Of a DNA stretch of 64,000 nt, positions 1 through 7,476 are shown piece by piece. Below the pieces are notes generated by a model. It searched no databases. It saw nothing but the letters and a program-made list of their open reading frames with translations, and was not told the origin of the DNA. Source of the DNA: CAYNRA01 sp046296415 (lineage in GTDB: Bacteria > Bacteroidota > Bacteroidia > Cytophagales > Spirosomataceae); the NCBI GenBank assembly GCA_046296415.1, contig JBKBLN010000001.1:992001-1056000 (forward strand), written 5' to 3'. Both the position numbers and the translations under genes were made by a program. Each line of letters starts with the position of its first letter. Within the stretch, counting starts at the first letter, position 1.

Positions 1-721
1 CACGATGTTCTCGATTGATTTGATCGAATTTCTCCATTTCGTGCTTCTCCGCGTTGAAGATTTGTACCACACTCATTCCCGTGATATGCTCTTGAACAAA
101 GGAATTGAGGTTAGCCACGGCATTTCGAACCACTTGAAAGGAGCTTTTAACTTTTTCCTTGAACACATAGGTGGCCATCATCATCAGCGGCACGGTCGAA
201 AGGCTGATCAGCGACAACCGCCAGTCGGTATAAAACATCACGGAGATAATCAAAACCAATTGTAAGATATCTCCGGCTATGGCCGCAAAGCCCGAGCTAA
301 AGACTTCAGCTAGGGTTTCGATATCGGATATCGTGCGAGTGACCAATCGGCCAATCGGCGTATCATCAAAGAACTTGAGGCGAAGGTGAATGATTTTTTC
401 ATACAATTCCAGCCGGATGTCCCGAATGATGTATTGGCCCAACCAGCCCGCTGCATAGGTATTGTAAAATGAAATAATCGCATTTAAGATGAGCAAGCCC
501 ACCATAGCAGCTAAGCACCAAGCCAAGAGAGTGTAGTTTCCTTCGGCGATGGGGTGGTCAATGGTATACTGGATCAGGAGGGGTTGAAGGGGGGAAAGCC
601 CGGCACCCAACATGATCGTGAGTACCAGCGTAAAGAATTTCCCTCGGTAGGGGCCTGTATAGGCAAACAATCGGACCAAGATTTCTCGGTCAAAAATTCG
701 TCCTGATTTCGAGTTTTCCAA
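1..721 (-). CDS. ABC exporter, N-terminal transmembrane part (partial)
   Basis: About 240 codons are open on the minus strand and run off the left edge, so the nucleotide-binding domain is outside the window. The visible part is the transmembrane domain of a type I ABC exporter (MsbA/MDR-like): an early segment around PYRGKFFTLVLTIMLGAG, the typical 'RLKFFDDTPIGRLVTRTISDIE' region of the second cytoplasmic loop (FFD..PIGRLVTR) and a coupling region with FNAEKHE. Substrate cannot be told; lipid or peptide export is usual for the family. No ATG is available: the reading frame opens after a stop and the first plausible start is TTG at 721. The gene lies 39 bp downstream of the glycosyltransferase on the same strand and probably belongs to its operon. 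Identity as an exporter is firm, the start is not. Confidence 0.85.
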   Translation of the reverse strand, partial: MENSKSGRIFDREILVRLFAYTGPYRGKFFTLVLTIMLGAGLSPLQPLLIQYTIDHPIAEGNYTLLAWCLAAMVGLLILNAIISFYNTYAAGWLGQYIIRDIRLELYEKIIHLRLKFFDDTPIGRLVTRTISDIETLAEVFSSGFAAIAGDILQLVLIISVMFYTDWRLSLISLSTVPLMMMATYVFKEKVKSSFQVVRNAVANLNSFVQEHITGMSVVQIFNAEKHEMEKFDQINREHR

Positions 722-760
722 AACAACAAGTAGCTTAAGGTGCCCAATAGACTAGAAACC

Positions 761-1741
761 TTATTTTTTTATTTTAGGTTCGATCAGGTACCGAGTGAAT
801 TCAGTCAGAAAGCCGATACCATAGGCCGAAAGTTGAATGAAACACGCAATGATGCTCAAAAGACCAACCTGAAGGGACTGATTTTGTCGAGTGGCATCCC
901 AGCCTATGATCATACAATACAAGGTGTAGGCGATGGCTCCTAGGATCGCAAAAGGAGGAAATATCCAAGCCCAAAGTGGGATACTTAAAAGCCCAAGAAG
1001 AAATAGGGCCGGGAAAATATGCACCACTTTCAGTTCTTTTGGATAGAATCGAAACAAATTGATTCGTCCTCGGCCAAAGAAATGCAATTGTTTGAAGAAT
1101 TGACCAAAAGAGGTTCGTCTTTTATGGTATACAAAAGCCTCTGGGATCAATCCGACACGGAAACCATGTGCTATAATTCGAATACTAAATTCGATGTCTT
1201 CAGCCATGCGAGTCAACCGATATCCACCCACTGTTTCGTACACCTGGCGAGAAAGTCCAAAATTAAAGCTTCGGGGATGAAACTGCCCTCCCAAGTTCTG
1301 CTTTTTACCCCGAATTCCCCCAGTAGTGAAGACGGAGGTCATGGCATAATTGATGGCTTTTTGAATGGGGGTGAAGGAGGCATCGGCGGCGTCGGGTCCA
1401 CCGAAGGCATCCCACCGATTGGCGTTTAGTCCTTCTTCTACCTTTTCCAAGTAGGTGGGGGGAAGGACGGCATCTGAATCTAGCTGAATGAAATAATCAC
1501 CGGTCGCTCGTTCAAATGCATAGTTTCTTGAAAATCCTTGTCCAGAGTTTGGTTTGTTGAAATACCGGATGGGAAGTTTTTGGGAGAATTCTTGACAAAC
1601 TGATTCGGAAGAAATAGAGGAACCATCCTCTACAATGAGTACTTCGTGAGGGAGGATGGTTTGGCTAGCCAAGCTCGCAAGGAGCTCGGCTAGTTCGTCC
1701 GGTCGGTTATAAACCGGTGTGACAATGCTATACTTACGCAT
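761..1741 (-). CDS. Family 2 glycosyltransferase, membrane-associated
   Basis: The protein (326 aa from the ATG at 1741; another in-frame ATG lies at 1750) begins with the GT-A nucleotide-binding start YSIVTPVYNRPDELAEL, followed by VEDGSS and a DSD metal-binding motif near residue 88 (FIQLDSDAVLP). The ED of MAEDIEFS near residue 180 fits the catalytic acidic site. The C-terminal ~90 residues form two or three hydrophobic helices, so it is probably anchored at the inner membrane and may work on cell-surface polysaccharide or glycolipid. It overlaps the 3' end of hemL by 8 bp, which suggests co-transcription. Acceptor and sugar donor cannot be inferred. Confidence 0.85.
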   Translation of the reverse strand: MRKYSIVTPVYNRPDELAELLASLASQTILPHEVLIVEDGSSISSESVCQEFSQKLPIRYFNKPNSGQGFSRNYAFERATGDYFIQLDSDAVLPPTYLEKVEEGLNANRWDAFGGPDAADASFTPIQKAINYAMTSVFTTGGIRGKKQNLGGQFHPRSFNFGLSRQVYETVGGYRLTRMAEDIEFSIRIIAHGFRVGLIPEAFVYHKRRTSFGQFFKQLHFFGRGRINLFRFYPKELKVVHIFPALFLLGLLSIPLWAWIFPPFAILGAIAYTLYCMIIGWDATRQNQSLQVGLLSIIACFIQLSAYGIGFLTEFTRYLIEPKIKK

Positions 1742-3026
1742 GAATGGCATCCAAACTTTCTTCGTGAGCCACCAGAATTTTTTTAATCAATTTAGAAGAT
1801 AAAGCGGTGGACAAAAATAAGGATTCGAATTGGGAGGGTGCCAAGTAAATGCCACGTTGTAGCATCTCATGAAAATACTGACCAAACAAAGCGGTATTGG
1901 AGGTTTTGGCCGTTTCAAAGTTCGTAACCTCTTGGTCGGTAAAGAACAAACTGTACATCGAACCGATATGGTTGATGGTGTAGGGCAATCCACGGTCCAA
2001 CAAGGCGCGCCGGATACCCGATACCAACTCCAAGCCAATCTCGTCTAGTGTTTGATAAACATCCCGGTGGGTATTCAAATGAGTGAGCATGGCATAACCG
2101 GCTGCCATGGCCATTGGATTTCCTGATAGGGTTCCGGCCTGATAGACAGGGCCTTGGGGCGAAACGCAATCCATGATTTCCTTTTTTCCACCATAGGCTC
2201 CAACTGGCAAGCCCCCCCCGATGATTTTTCCGAGAGTAGTCATGTCGGGTGTCACCCCAAGCCGCTCCTGAGCACCTCCCGGGGCCAAACGAAAACCGGT
2301 CATGACCTCATCGAAGATCAAGACTATGCCATGTTGGGTACATACATCCCGTAAACCTTGTAGAAAACCTGCGGCGGGAAGTACACAACCCATATTACCT
2401 ACGACTGGCTCGACAATGATGGCCGCAATTTTTTGAGGATTGTTATCAATCAATGTTTGTACGGCTTCCAAATCATTGAATGGAGCTGTGAGTGTATCTT
2501 GGGCTGTGCCTAGGGTAACACCGGGTGAGTCAGGTGTTCCCATGGTTACGGCTCCACTACCTGCTGCGATCAAAAAGGAATCGCCATGACCATGATAACA
2601 CCCCTCAAATTTAATGATCTTTTCTCTACCTGTGTAGCCACGTGCTACGCGAATGGCTGACATGGTGGCCTCCGTCCCTGAATTGACCATACGAACCTTT
2701 TCTATGGACGGAACCATATCGCAGATCAAGGCAGCCATATTGATTTCCCGTGCGGTGGGTGCTCCGAATGAAAAGGACCCTTTCATGGCTTTTCGAACGG
2801 CTTTCTGGATCATCGGATTGGCATGGCCCAAGATCATCGGGCCCCAGGAGTTGATAAGCTCTATGTATTTATTTCCGTCTTCATCATACAAAAATGCCTT
2901 CTTTGCTTTTTTCATGAAGATGGGACTTCCACCAACCGATTTAAATGCGCGAACTGGAGAATTGACTCCTCCTGGAATAAATTGTTGTGCCTCTGTGAAG
3001 AGTTTTTTGCTGTGTTTGTTTTTCAT
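1734..3026 (-). CDS. hemL: Glutamate-1-semialdehyde 2,1-aminomutase
   Basis: PLP enzyme of the C5 heme pathway: it moves the amino group of glutamate-1-semialdehyde to give 5-aminolevulinate in the cytoplasm. With the start at 3026 (MKNKHSKKLF) it has 430 residues, the normal length. Visible hallmarks are FIPGGVNSPVRAF near the N-terminus, MVNSGTEATMSAIR (cofactor phosphate site), FEGCYHGHGD, IFDEVMTGFR and the Schiff-base lysine in TTLGKIIGGGLPVGA at about residue 267. An upstream in-frame ATG at 3059 would add 11 residues overlapping the previous gene and does not match the family N-terminus. The gene begins 11 bp after the stop of the binding-fold protein upstream. Confidence 0.95.
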   Translation of the reverse strand: MKNKHSKKLFTEAQQFIPGGVNSPVRAFKSVGGSPIFMKKAKKAFLYDEDGNKYIELINSWGPMILGHANPMIQKAVRKAMKGSFSFGAPTAREINMAALICDMVPSIEKVRMVNSGTEATMSAIRVARGYTGREKIIKFEGCYHGHGDSFLIAAGSGAVTMGTPDSPGVTLGTAQDTLTAPFNDLEAVQTLIDNNPQKIAAIIVEPVVGNMGCVLPAAGFLQGLRDVCTQHGIVLIFDEVMTGFRLAPGGAQERLGVTPDMTTLGKIIGGGLPVGAYGGKKEIMDCVSPQGPVYQAGTLSGNPMAMAAGYAMLTHLNTHRDVYQTLDEIGLELVSGIRRALLDRGLPYTINHIGSMYSLFFTDQEVTNFETAKTSNTALFGQYFHEMLQRGIYLAPSQFESLFLSTALSSKLIKKILVAHEESLDAIHA

Positions 3027-3037
3027 GAAATGCGTGG

Positions 3038-4702
3038 TTATCGGGAAACTTCTACCCACTTCCCTTCGCTAAAACGAACGATTGGGACTATTTTGTTCAC
3101 TTGTTTTCCTTTCGTATAATCAAATCCTGATAAGGTGTATCCTTGCGTAAACGAATTACTGTCTAATAAATGCCGAATCGGTTCTCCCTTCTTGATGATC
3201 ATCCGAGTAAAAAAAGAAAGAATATCATGTCCAGCAAAACTAAAGAATGAAGGGGCCATGCCGACCTCATTGATGTACAGACTTCTAAAATCAGATACTT
3301 CCGATTTGTCGAGATCCACAAACTCGGGGTATACTAAATATAGCGGGGTAGGAGGATCGTCTACTGCCATGGCATGAAGTGGTAGACTCGTGGCCGTTGC
3401 CAATATGGGGGCCTGACTTCGTTGGCGAACGAGCGATTTCCGAATCTTAGGGTAAAGTTGCTCATCACCCACTACAAAAACATGTCCTGGTGTTTGAGAA
3501 ATAAGTGTGTACTTATCATCTTGTATCAATTTCTTTTCCAATACCTTGAAACCCATTTTTAAGGCAGTCTGCTCATAGATGCTGGCAAAGGTTGCATCTT
3601 TCCGGGCGGGCCCATGGTAAATGGTGACGGTACGTACTTCTCCCATATCTTTCCAAAAAGCCAAGCATTTTTCAGCCATGGTTTCATACGAAGGTTGAGC
3701 CAGAAATACATTTCCTCCCGTTTTGGTCAACGTTTCACTGTTCGATATAGGATGGACCTGAGGAATTTTCAATTTTTGAAGATAGGGGGAAATAGCATCA
3801 TTGGGCTGGGGATACAAGGGCCCTATCACCCAATGCATGGATTCTAAGCGTCGAGACTCCATAAGCTTTTGAGCATCCTCCGCTGAATTTCCAAGGTCAA
3901 ATGGATGCAAAACAATTTTTATCCCTCGCTTTTTTAAGGCTTGCACCGCCAGCTTCATCCCCAAATACATATCATAGACGTATTGATTTTTTTGGGTCAA
4001 AACGTTGGGATCTAAACTACTTAAATCAAACGGTAGAAGAACGCCGACATGCACTTGATCGATCGGTGCTGGTCGTAGCGCAGGTTGCGTTGGAGAGCTT
4101 GGTTTAGAGATCCGATTTCGGATTTGATTGGTGAGCTGATCACTTAATTCAAGCTCAGATTTAGAAGGTACTTTTTTAGCCTGAATGACTTGAACTACTT
4201 GGGTAATCAGGGGAAGGTTTTGAGGATAAAACTCATAAAGTTTCATTAAAACCGAAAGATCCTTTACCTGTCGTAAATAAAAAGCTTGCAAATTTTCGAG
4301 ATCGGTGGAAAAACTAGGATCTTGTATTTTTCCTCCAAAAGTAAGACCAGCCTCATGAAATCCCTCGGCATGGTTGGAGGCAGCGTACAAGTAAAAGGCT
4401 TCCTCGATTGACTCCCAATCGCCAAATTGCTCCATCAGTTTGCGCAGTAGATTGCGGCTTTGAAAATACTGTTTCTGCTGAAAAGCAATGCGGGCTTGAT
4501 AGTACAATACATAGGGAGACAAGGCGTCTGTGTAGGATCGTCCTGCCAATGCTTTGAACCCTTGAGAGGCCTCCTCCATTCGGCCATCAGCATACCATTG
4601 AACCGCTTTTTTGTATTGATTCAAGGGAGAGGAGTCTTGCCCGGTAGAGGAACTATAACTGAAAAAACACCAAATGCTAAGTAAGAAAACCTTCGTGCGC
4701 AT
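3038..4702 (-). CDS. Exported TPR/periplasmic-binding-fold protein, LpoA/LppC-like
   Basis: From the ATG at 4702 the product is 554 aa with a signal peptide (MRTKVFLLSIWCFFSYSSS). The N-terminal ~180 residues are helical repeats of TPR type (YKKAVQWYADGRMEEASQGF, YYQARIAFQQKQYFQSRNLL). The rest is a type I periplasmic-binding fold starting at VHVGVLLPFDL, with WVIGPLYPQPNDA and IPQVHPISNSE as ligand-cleft strands. This N-TPR plus binding-fold layout is that of LpoA, the activator of penicillin-binding protein 1A, and related Bacteroidota proteins often named amino-acid ABC transporter binding proteins. A role in peptidoglycan synthesis is therefore an inference. It sits between yidC and hemL, 85 bp after yidC with a terminator hairpin between. 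Confidence 0.75.
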   Translation of the reverse strand: MRTKVFLLSIWCFFSYSSSTGQDSSPLNQYKKAVQWYADGRMEEASQGFKALAGRSYTDALSPYVLYYQARIAFQQKQYFQSRNLLRKLMEQFGDWESIEEAFYLYAASNHAEGFHEAGLTFGGKIQDPSFSTDLENLQAFYLRQVKDLSVLMKLYEFYPQNLPLITQVVQVIQAKKVPSKSELELSDQLTNQIRNRISKPSSPTQPALRPAPIDQVHVGVLLPFDLSSLDPNVLTQKNQYVYDMYLGMKLAVQALKKRGIKIVLHPFDLGNSAEDAQKLMESRRLESMHWVIGPLYPQPNDAISPYLQKLKIPQVHPISNSETLTKTGGNVFLAQPSYETMAEKCLAFWKDMGEVRTVTIYHGPARKDATFASIYEQTALKMGFKVLEKKLIQDDKYTLISQTPGHVFVVGDEQLYPKIRKSLVRQRSQAPILATATSLPLHAMAVDDPPTPLYLVYPEFVDLDKSEVSDFRSLYINEVGMAPSFFSFAGHDILSFFTRMIIKKGEPIRHLLDSNSFTQGYTLSGFDYTKGKQVNKIVPIVRFSEGKWVEVSR

Positions 4703-4733
4703 GGATTGAGCGTTGAATTCCAGCAAAAGATAC

Positions 4734-4770
4734 AAAAAATGTTCCAAGCAGCAAGCGAGGAACATTTTTT
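4734..4770 (-). terminator. Rho-independent terminator after yidC
   Basis: The arms AAAAATGTTCC (4735-4745) and GGAACATTTTT (4759-4769) form an 11-bp stem with a 13-nt loop. Read on the minus strand the hairpin ends in a run of T. It sits between the yidC stop and the start of the binding-fold protein, so yidC may be largely uncoupled from the genes behind it. Confidence 0.7.
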
Positions 4771-4786
4771 GAGGGTTGGGATGTGT

Positions 4787-6649
4787 TTATTTTTTTAAAT
4801 TTTTACGCTTCTTTTCATTCACCTCCAACTGCTTTTTCTTGGCCTCTTCAGTTGCCTGCAATTGCTTTTGAAGGTACTCAGTGAACTTGCTGGTCTTCTT
4901 CGGTTTATTTTGGAATTTAACCTTGTTGGCAGCTAGCACCTCTTTGATTTTATCTTCATCTACAAATCGACGCACAATTAGCTGCTGGGCAATCGTTACC
5001 AAGTTGGAAACAAGGTAATAGAAACTTAGGGCAGCTGGGAATGAATTCAAAACAAAGAAAAATACCAAGGGGAAAATATAGCTGATCTTCTTCATGTCGA
5101 TCGGCCCAGGCTGCGCAGGTGTGATTTGGTTGTTGTAGTAGGTAAATGCCAAACTGGAGATGGTCATCAAAACAACAAACAAACTGATGTGATTTCCAAT
5201 CAATGGAATGCTAGTCGCCCAAGCAATGGGGGCGTCGTAGGTCGACAAATCGGATGCCCACAAAAATGGTTGTTGCCGGAACATGATCATGTTGGGGAAC
5301 AAGAAGAAAACGGACATCAAAATCGGCATTTGCAAAAGCATAGGCACACATCCACTCAATGGACTTACCCCAACCTCTTGGTACAACTTCATGGTTTCTT
5401 GCTGTACTTTCACTTGGTCATCTCCCACTTTTTCCCGAATTGCGTTAATCTCTGGGGCTAAAATGCGCATTTTAGCCGCACTCACATAGGATTTGTAAAT
5501 CAAGGGCGTCAAGGCTAATTTAATAGCCAATACCACCACGATGATCAACAATCCATAGTTAGAGATAAACTTATCAAACCACTCAAAAATGGGGACAAAT
5601 ACAAAACGGTTGATTGGCTTCACTAAGTCATATCCTAGATATACATTTCGGTGAAAACCCTCAGCTACTTCCGAGACAAGTCGATAATCATTTGGACCAA
5701 AATAAAACGAATAATCTGCCTTGTTTTCAGATAAATCCAATTGTACTTGTGCTTTTACCGACTTCACCACAGTACTATCAGCCTCGGGTGTCTCCAATGA
5801 AAATTGACCCTTACTCAGGGATTTACCTCGACTCACGAAACCCGTGACAAAATACTTTTGCTTAAATGAGAACCAAGAAAGCGCGCCCTCCGGTTGGTCA
5901 CTGTCATTGGATACCGAGTTGTCTCCGATGTCTTCAAATTCTTCCTCAGTGGTGTAATAATTGATTTGAGCTGATTTGCGATTTTCTTGGAGGTCATTTT
6001 CAAGTTTTTTCAGACGATCTGTCCAATTAAACTGAATCGTTTTTCCTTTCAATATAGGGTCTAAGCCTTGAAAAGCCACTTGAAAGTCTACCTGATATCC
6101 TTTTCCTTGAATCGTGTAGATTTGCTGTACCTTTTGGCTTTCGTTCAAGGAAGCCTCAAATGTAATGACCGTCTTTTGGTCGCCAGCTAGTTGGGTACTT
6201 TTGGCGGAGGTTTGATAATACAGTTTTTTTAAATCTACAGGCCCTTGGGTGGTTTGGATAATCATTTCCATATCCGAATTACCCGCATCGATCAATTTAA
6301 GTGGACTATCTTTCCCTTCAGTATAATCGTCGTGGGTTTTGTATTTTTTCAAAACGACTTCCTCGATGGTTCCCCCACGGGTGGAGAATCGAACCTGAAT
6401 ATCTTCGTTTTCAATAATTACAGGCTGCTCGGTACCCGTAGCCACAGTGGCAAACGTGCCAAATGTCTTGGCCAATTGAGCTGTATCGACCACCGTTGGA
6501 ACCTTACTTTTGGCGGAAGATACGACGGCTGAAGTTGCTTTTGGTTGAACTGGTTCTGGAGGAGTAGGGGGAAAGAAATACACATACGCCCCGTACATAC
6601 CAATCAATAAAAGAAATCCGATGATTTGATTTCTGTCAATATTACCCAT
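4787..6649 (-). CDS. yidC: Membrane protein insertase YidC
   Basis: Inner-membrane insertase that works alone or with SecYEG to insert and fold membrane proteins. The 620-aa protein has the Gram-negative layout: an N-terminal membrane anchor (IIGFLLLIGMYGAYVYFFPP), a large periplasmic beta domain of about 300 residues (with FSTRGGTIEEVVLKKYKT), then the conserved five-helix core from about residue 360. There YGLLIIVVVLAIKLALTPL, the cytoplasmic hairpin AAKMRILAPEINAIREK and the SGCVPMLLQMPI segment are typical. The lysine-rich C-terminal tail fits ribosome binding. It heads the leftward gene group. In many Bacteroidota pyrG is next to yidC; here pyrG lies 12 kb away. Confidence 0.97.
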   Translation of the reverse strand: MGNIDRNQIIGFLLLIGMYGAYVYFFPPTPPEPVQPKATSAVVSSAKSKVPTVVDTAQLAKTFGTFATVATGTEQPVIIENEDIQVRFSTRGGTIEEVVLKKYKTHDDYTEGKDSPLKLIDAGNSDMEMIIQTTQGPVDLKKLYYQTSAKSTQLAGDQKTVITFEASLNESQKVQQIYTIQGKGYQVDFQVAFQGLDPILKGKTIQFNWTDRLKKLENDLQENRKSAQINYYTTEEEFEDIGDNSVSNDSDQPEGALSWFSFKQKYFVTGFVSRGKSLSKGQFSLETPEADSTVVKSVKAQVQLDLSENKADYSFYFGPNDYRLVSEVAEGFHRNVYLGYDLVKPINRFVFVPIFEWFDKFISNYGLLIIVVVLAIKLALTPLIYKSYVSAAKMRILAPEINAIREKVGDDQVKVQQETMKLYQEVGVSPLSGCVPMLLQMPILMSVFFLFPNMIMFRQQPFLWASDLSTYDAPIAWATSIPLIGNHISLFVVLMTISSLAFTYYNNQITPAQPGPIDMKKISYIFPLVFFFVLNSFPAALSFYYLVSNLVTIAQQLIVRRFVDEDKIKEVLAANKVKFQNKPKKTSKFTEYLQKQLQATEEAKKKQLEVNEKKRKNLKK

Positions 6650-6718
6650 TAGGAAAATTAGTTGTTTCTAAAAAAATTACGCAAAAGTCGCAAAAAATGG
6701 CTAGAATCGAAAATAAAC

Positions 6719-7465
6719 TTATTTTAAAGGTCGAAACCAATTATCAAGCAAGATGCCTGTGGCGATACTTGCATTCAAAGATTCGGCCTGGCCTCGGCGT
6801 GGAATTGTTAGGCGAGAAGTGATTAAAGGTTCTAGGTGAGGTCGAATTCCATGGGATTCGCTACCTATGATAAGGAATCCGTCCTCAGGGAATTCGATTT
6901 CATATACCGACTTCCCGCCTAAAAAAGCGCCGAAACTAGGTAATTTCCCTTGGGAGAGTAGGTCAGATAAGTCCTCGTAGTGAACGTCCACTCGGGCAAA
7001 CGAACCCATGGAAGCTGAAATGACTTTCGGGTTGTAAAGTTCCACACAATCTAGCGAACACCAAACTTGTTGAACAGCATACCAATCGGCCAAGCGAAGA
7101 AGCGTACCCAAGTTGCCCGGATCTTTGATCCCATCCAAAACCAAATTCAATCCAACCAATGGTTTTTTTTTCATTTTTCGTTGAACGGCAACTGCCACAC
7201 CATCTTCATTCACCTGCAAGGTGCTGACTTTTTGCACCGACTCGGGTTTTTCCAAACTCCAAGATTGTTGGGTCAAAAGTGGTTCAAGGGCATCTTTTCC
7301 TTTAGGGGTCAAATAGATATGGTCAAAAGTGATGTTTTCCTGCAAAGCCTCTGCAATATTTTTGATCCCCTCCACCAAAAAGAGTCCTGTTTCTGTTCGA
7401 TTCTTTTTTAAATGTAGGGATTGCACGTATTTTTGTTTTTGTTTGGATAACTGTTCAGGTCTCAT
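6719..7465 (-). CDS. SpoU/TrmH-family RNA 2'-O-methyltransferase
   Basis: The protein (248 aa from ATG 7465) carries an N-terminal RNA-binding part (KYVQSLHLKKNRTETGLFLVEG) and a C-terminal SPOUT knot. The three SPOUT motifs are visible: KDPGNLGTLLRLADW, LIIGSESHGI and IPRRGQAESLNASIATGI. Such enzymes methylate ribose 2'-OH in rRNA or tRNA with SAM; the target base is not known. A longer reading from 7513 would overlap the divergent outer-membrane gene and is less likely. Start codons of the two divergent genes are only 11 bp apart. Confidence 0.88.
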   Translation of the reverse strand: MRPEQLSKQKQKYVQSLHLKKNRTETGLFLVEGIKNIAEALQENITFDHIYLTPKGKDALEPLLTQQSWSLEKPESVQKVSTLQVNEDGVAVAVQRKMKKKPLVGLNLVLDGIKDPGNLGTLLRLADWYAVQQVWCSLDCVELYNPKVISASMGSFARVDVHYEDLSDLLSQGKLPSFGAFLGGKSVYEIEFPEDGFLIIGSESHGIRPHLEPLITSRLTIPRRGQAESLNASIATGILLDNWFRPLK

Positions 7466-7476
7466 TCCATTAATTA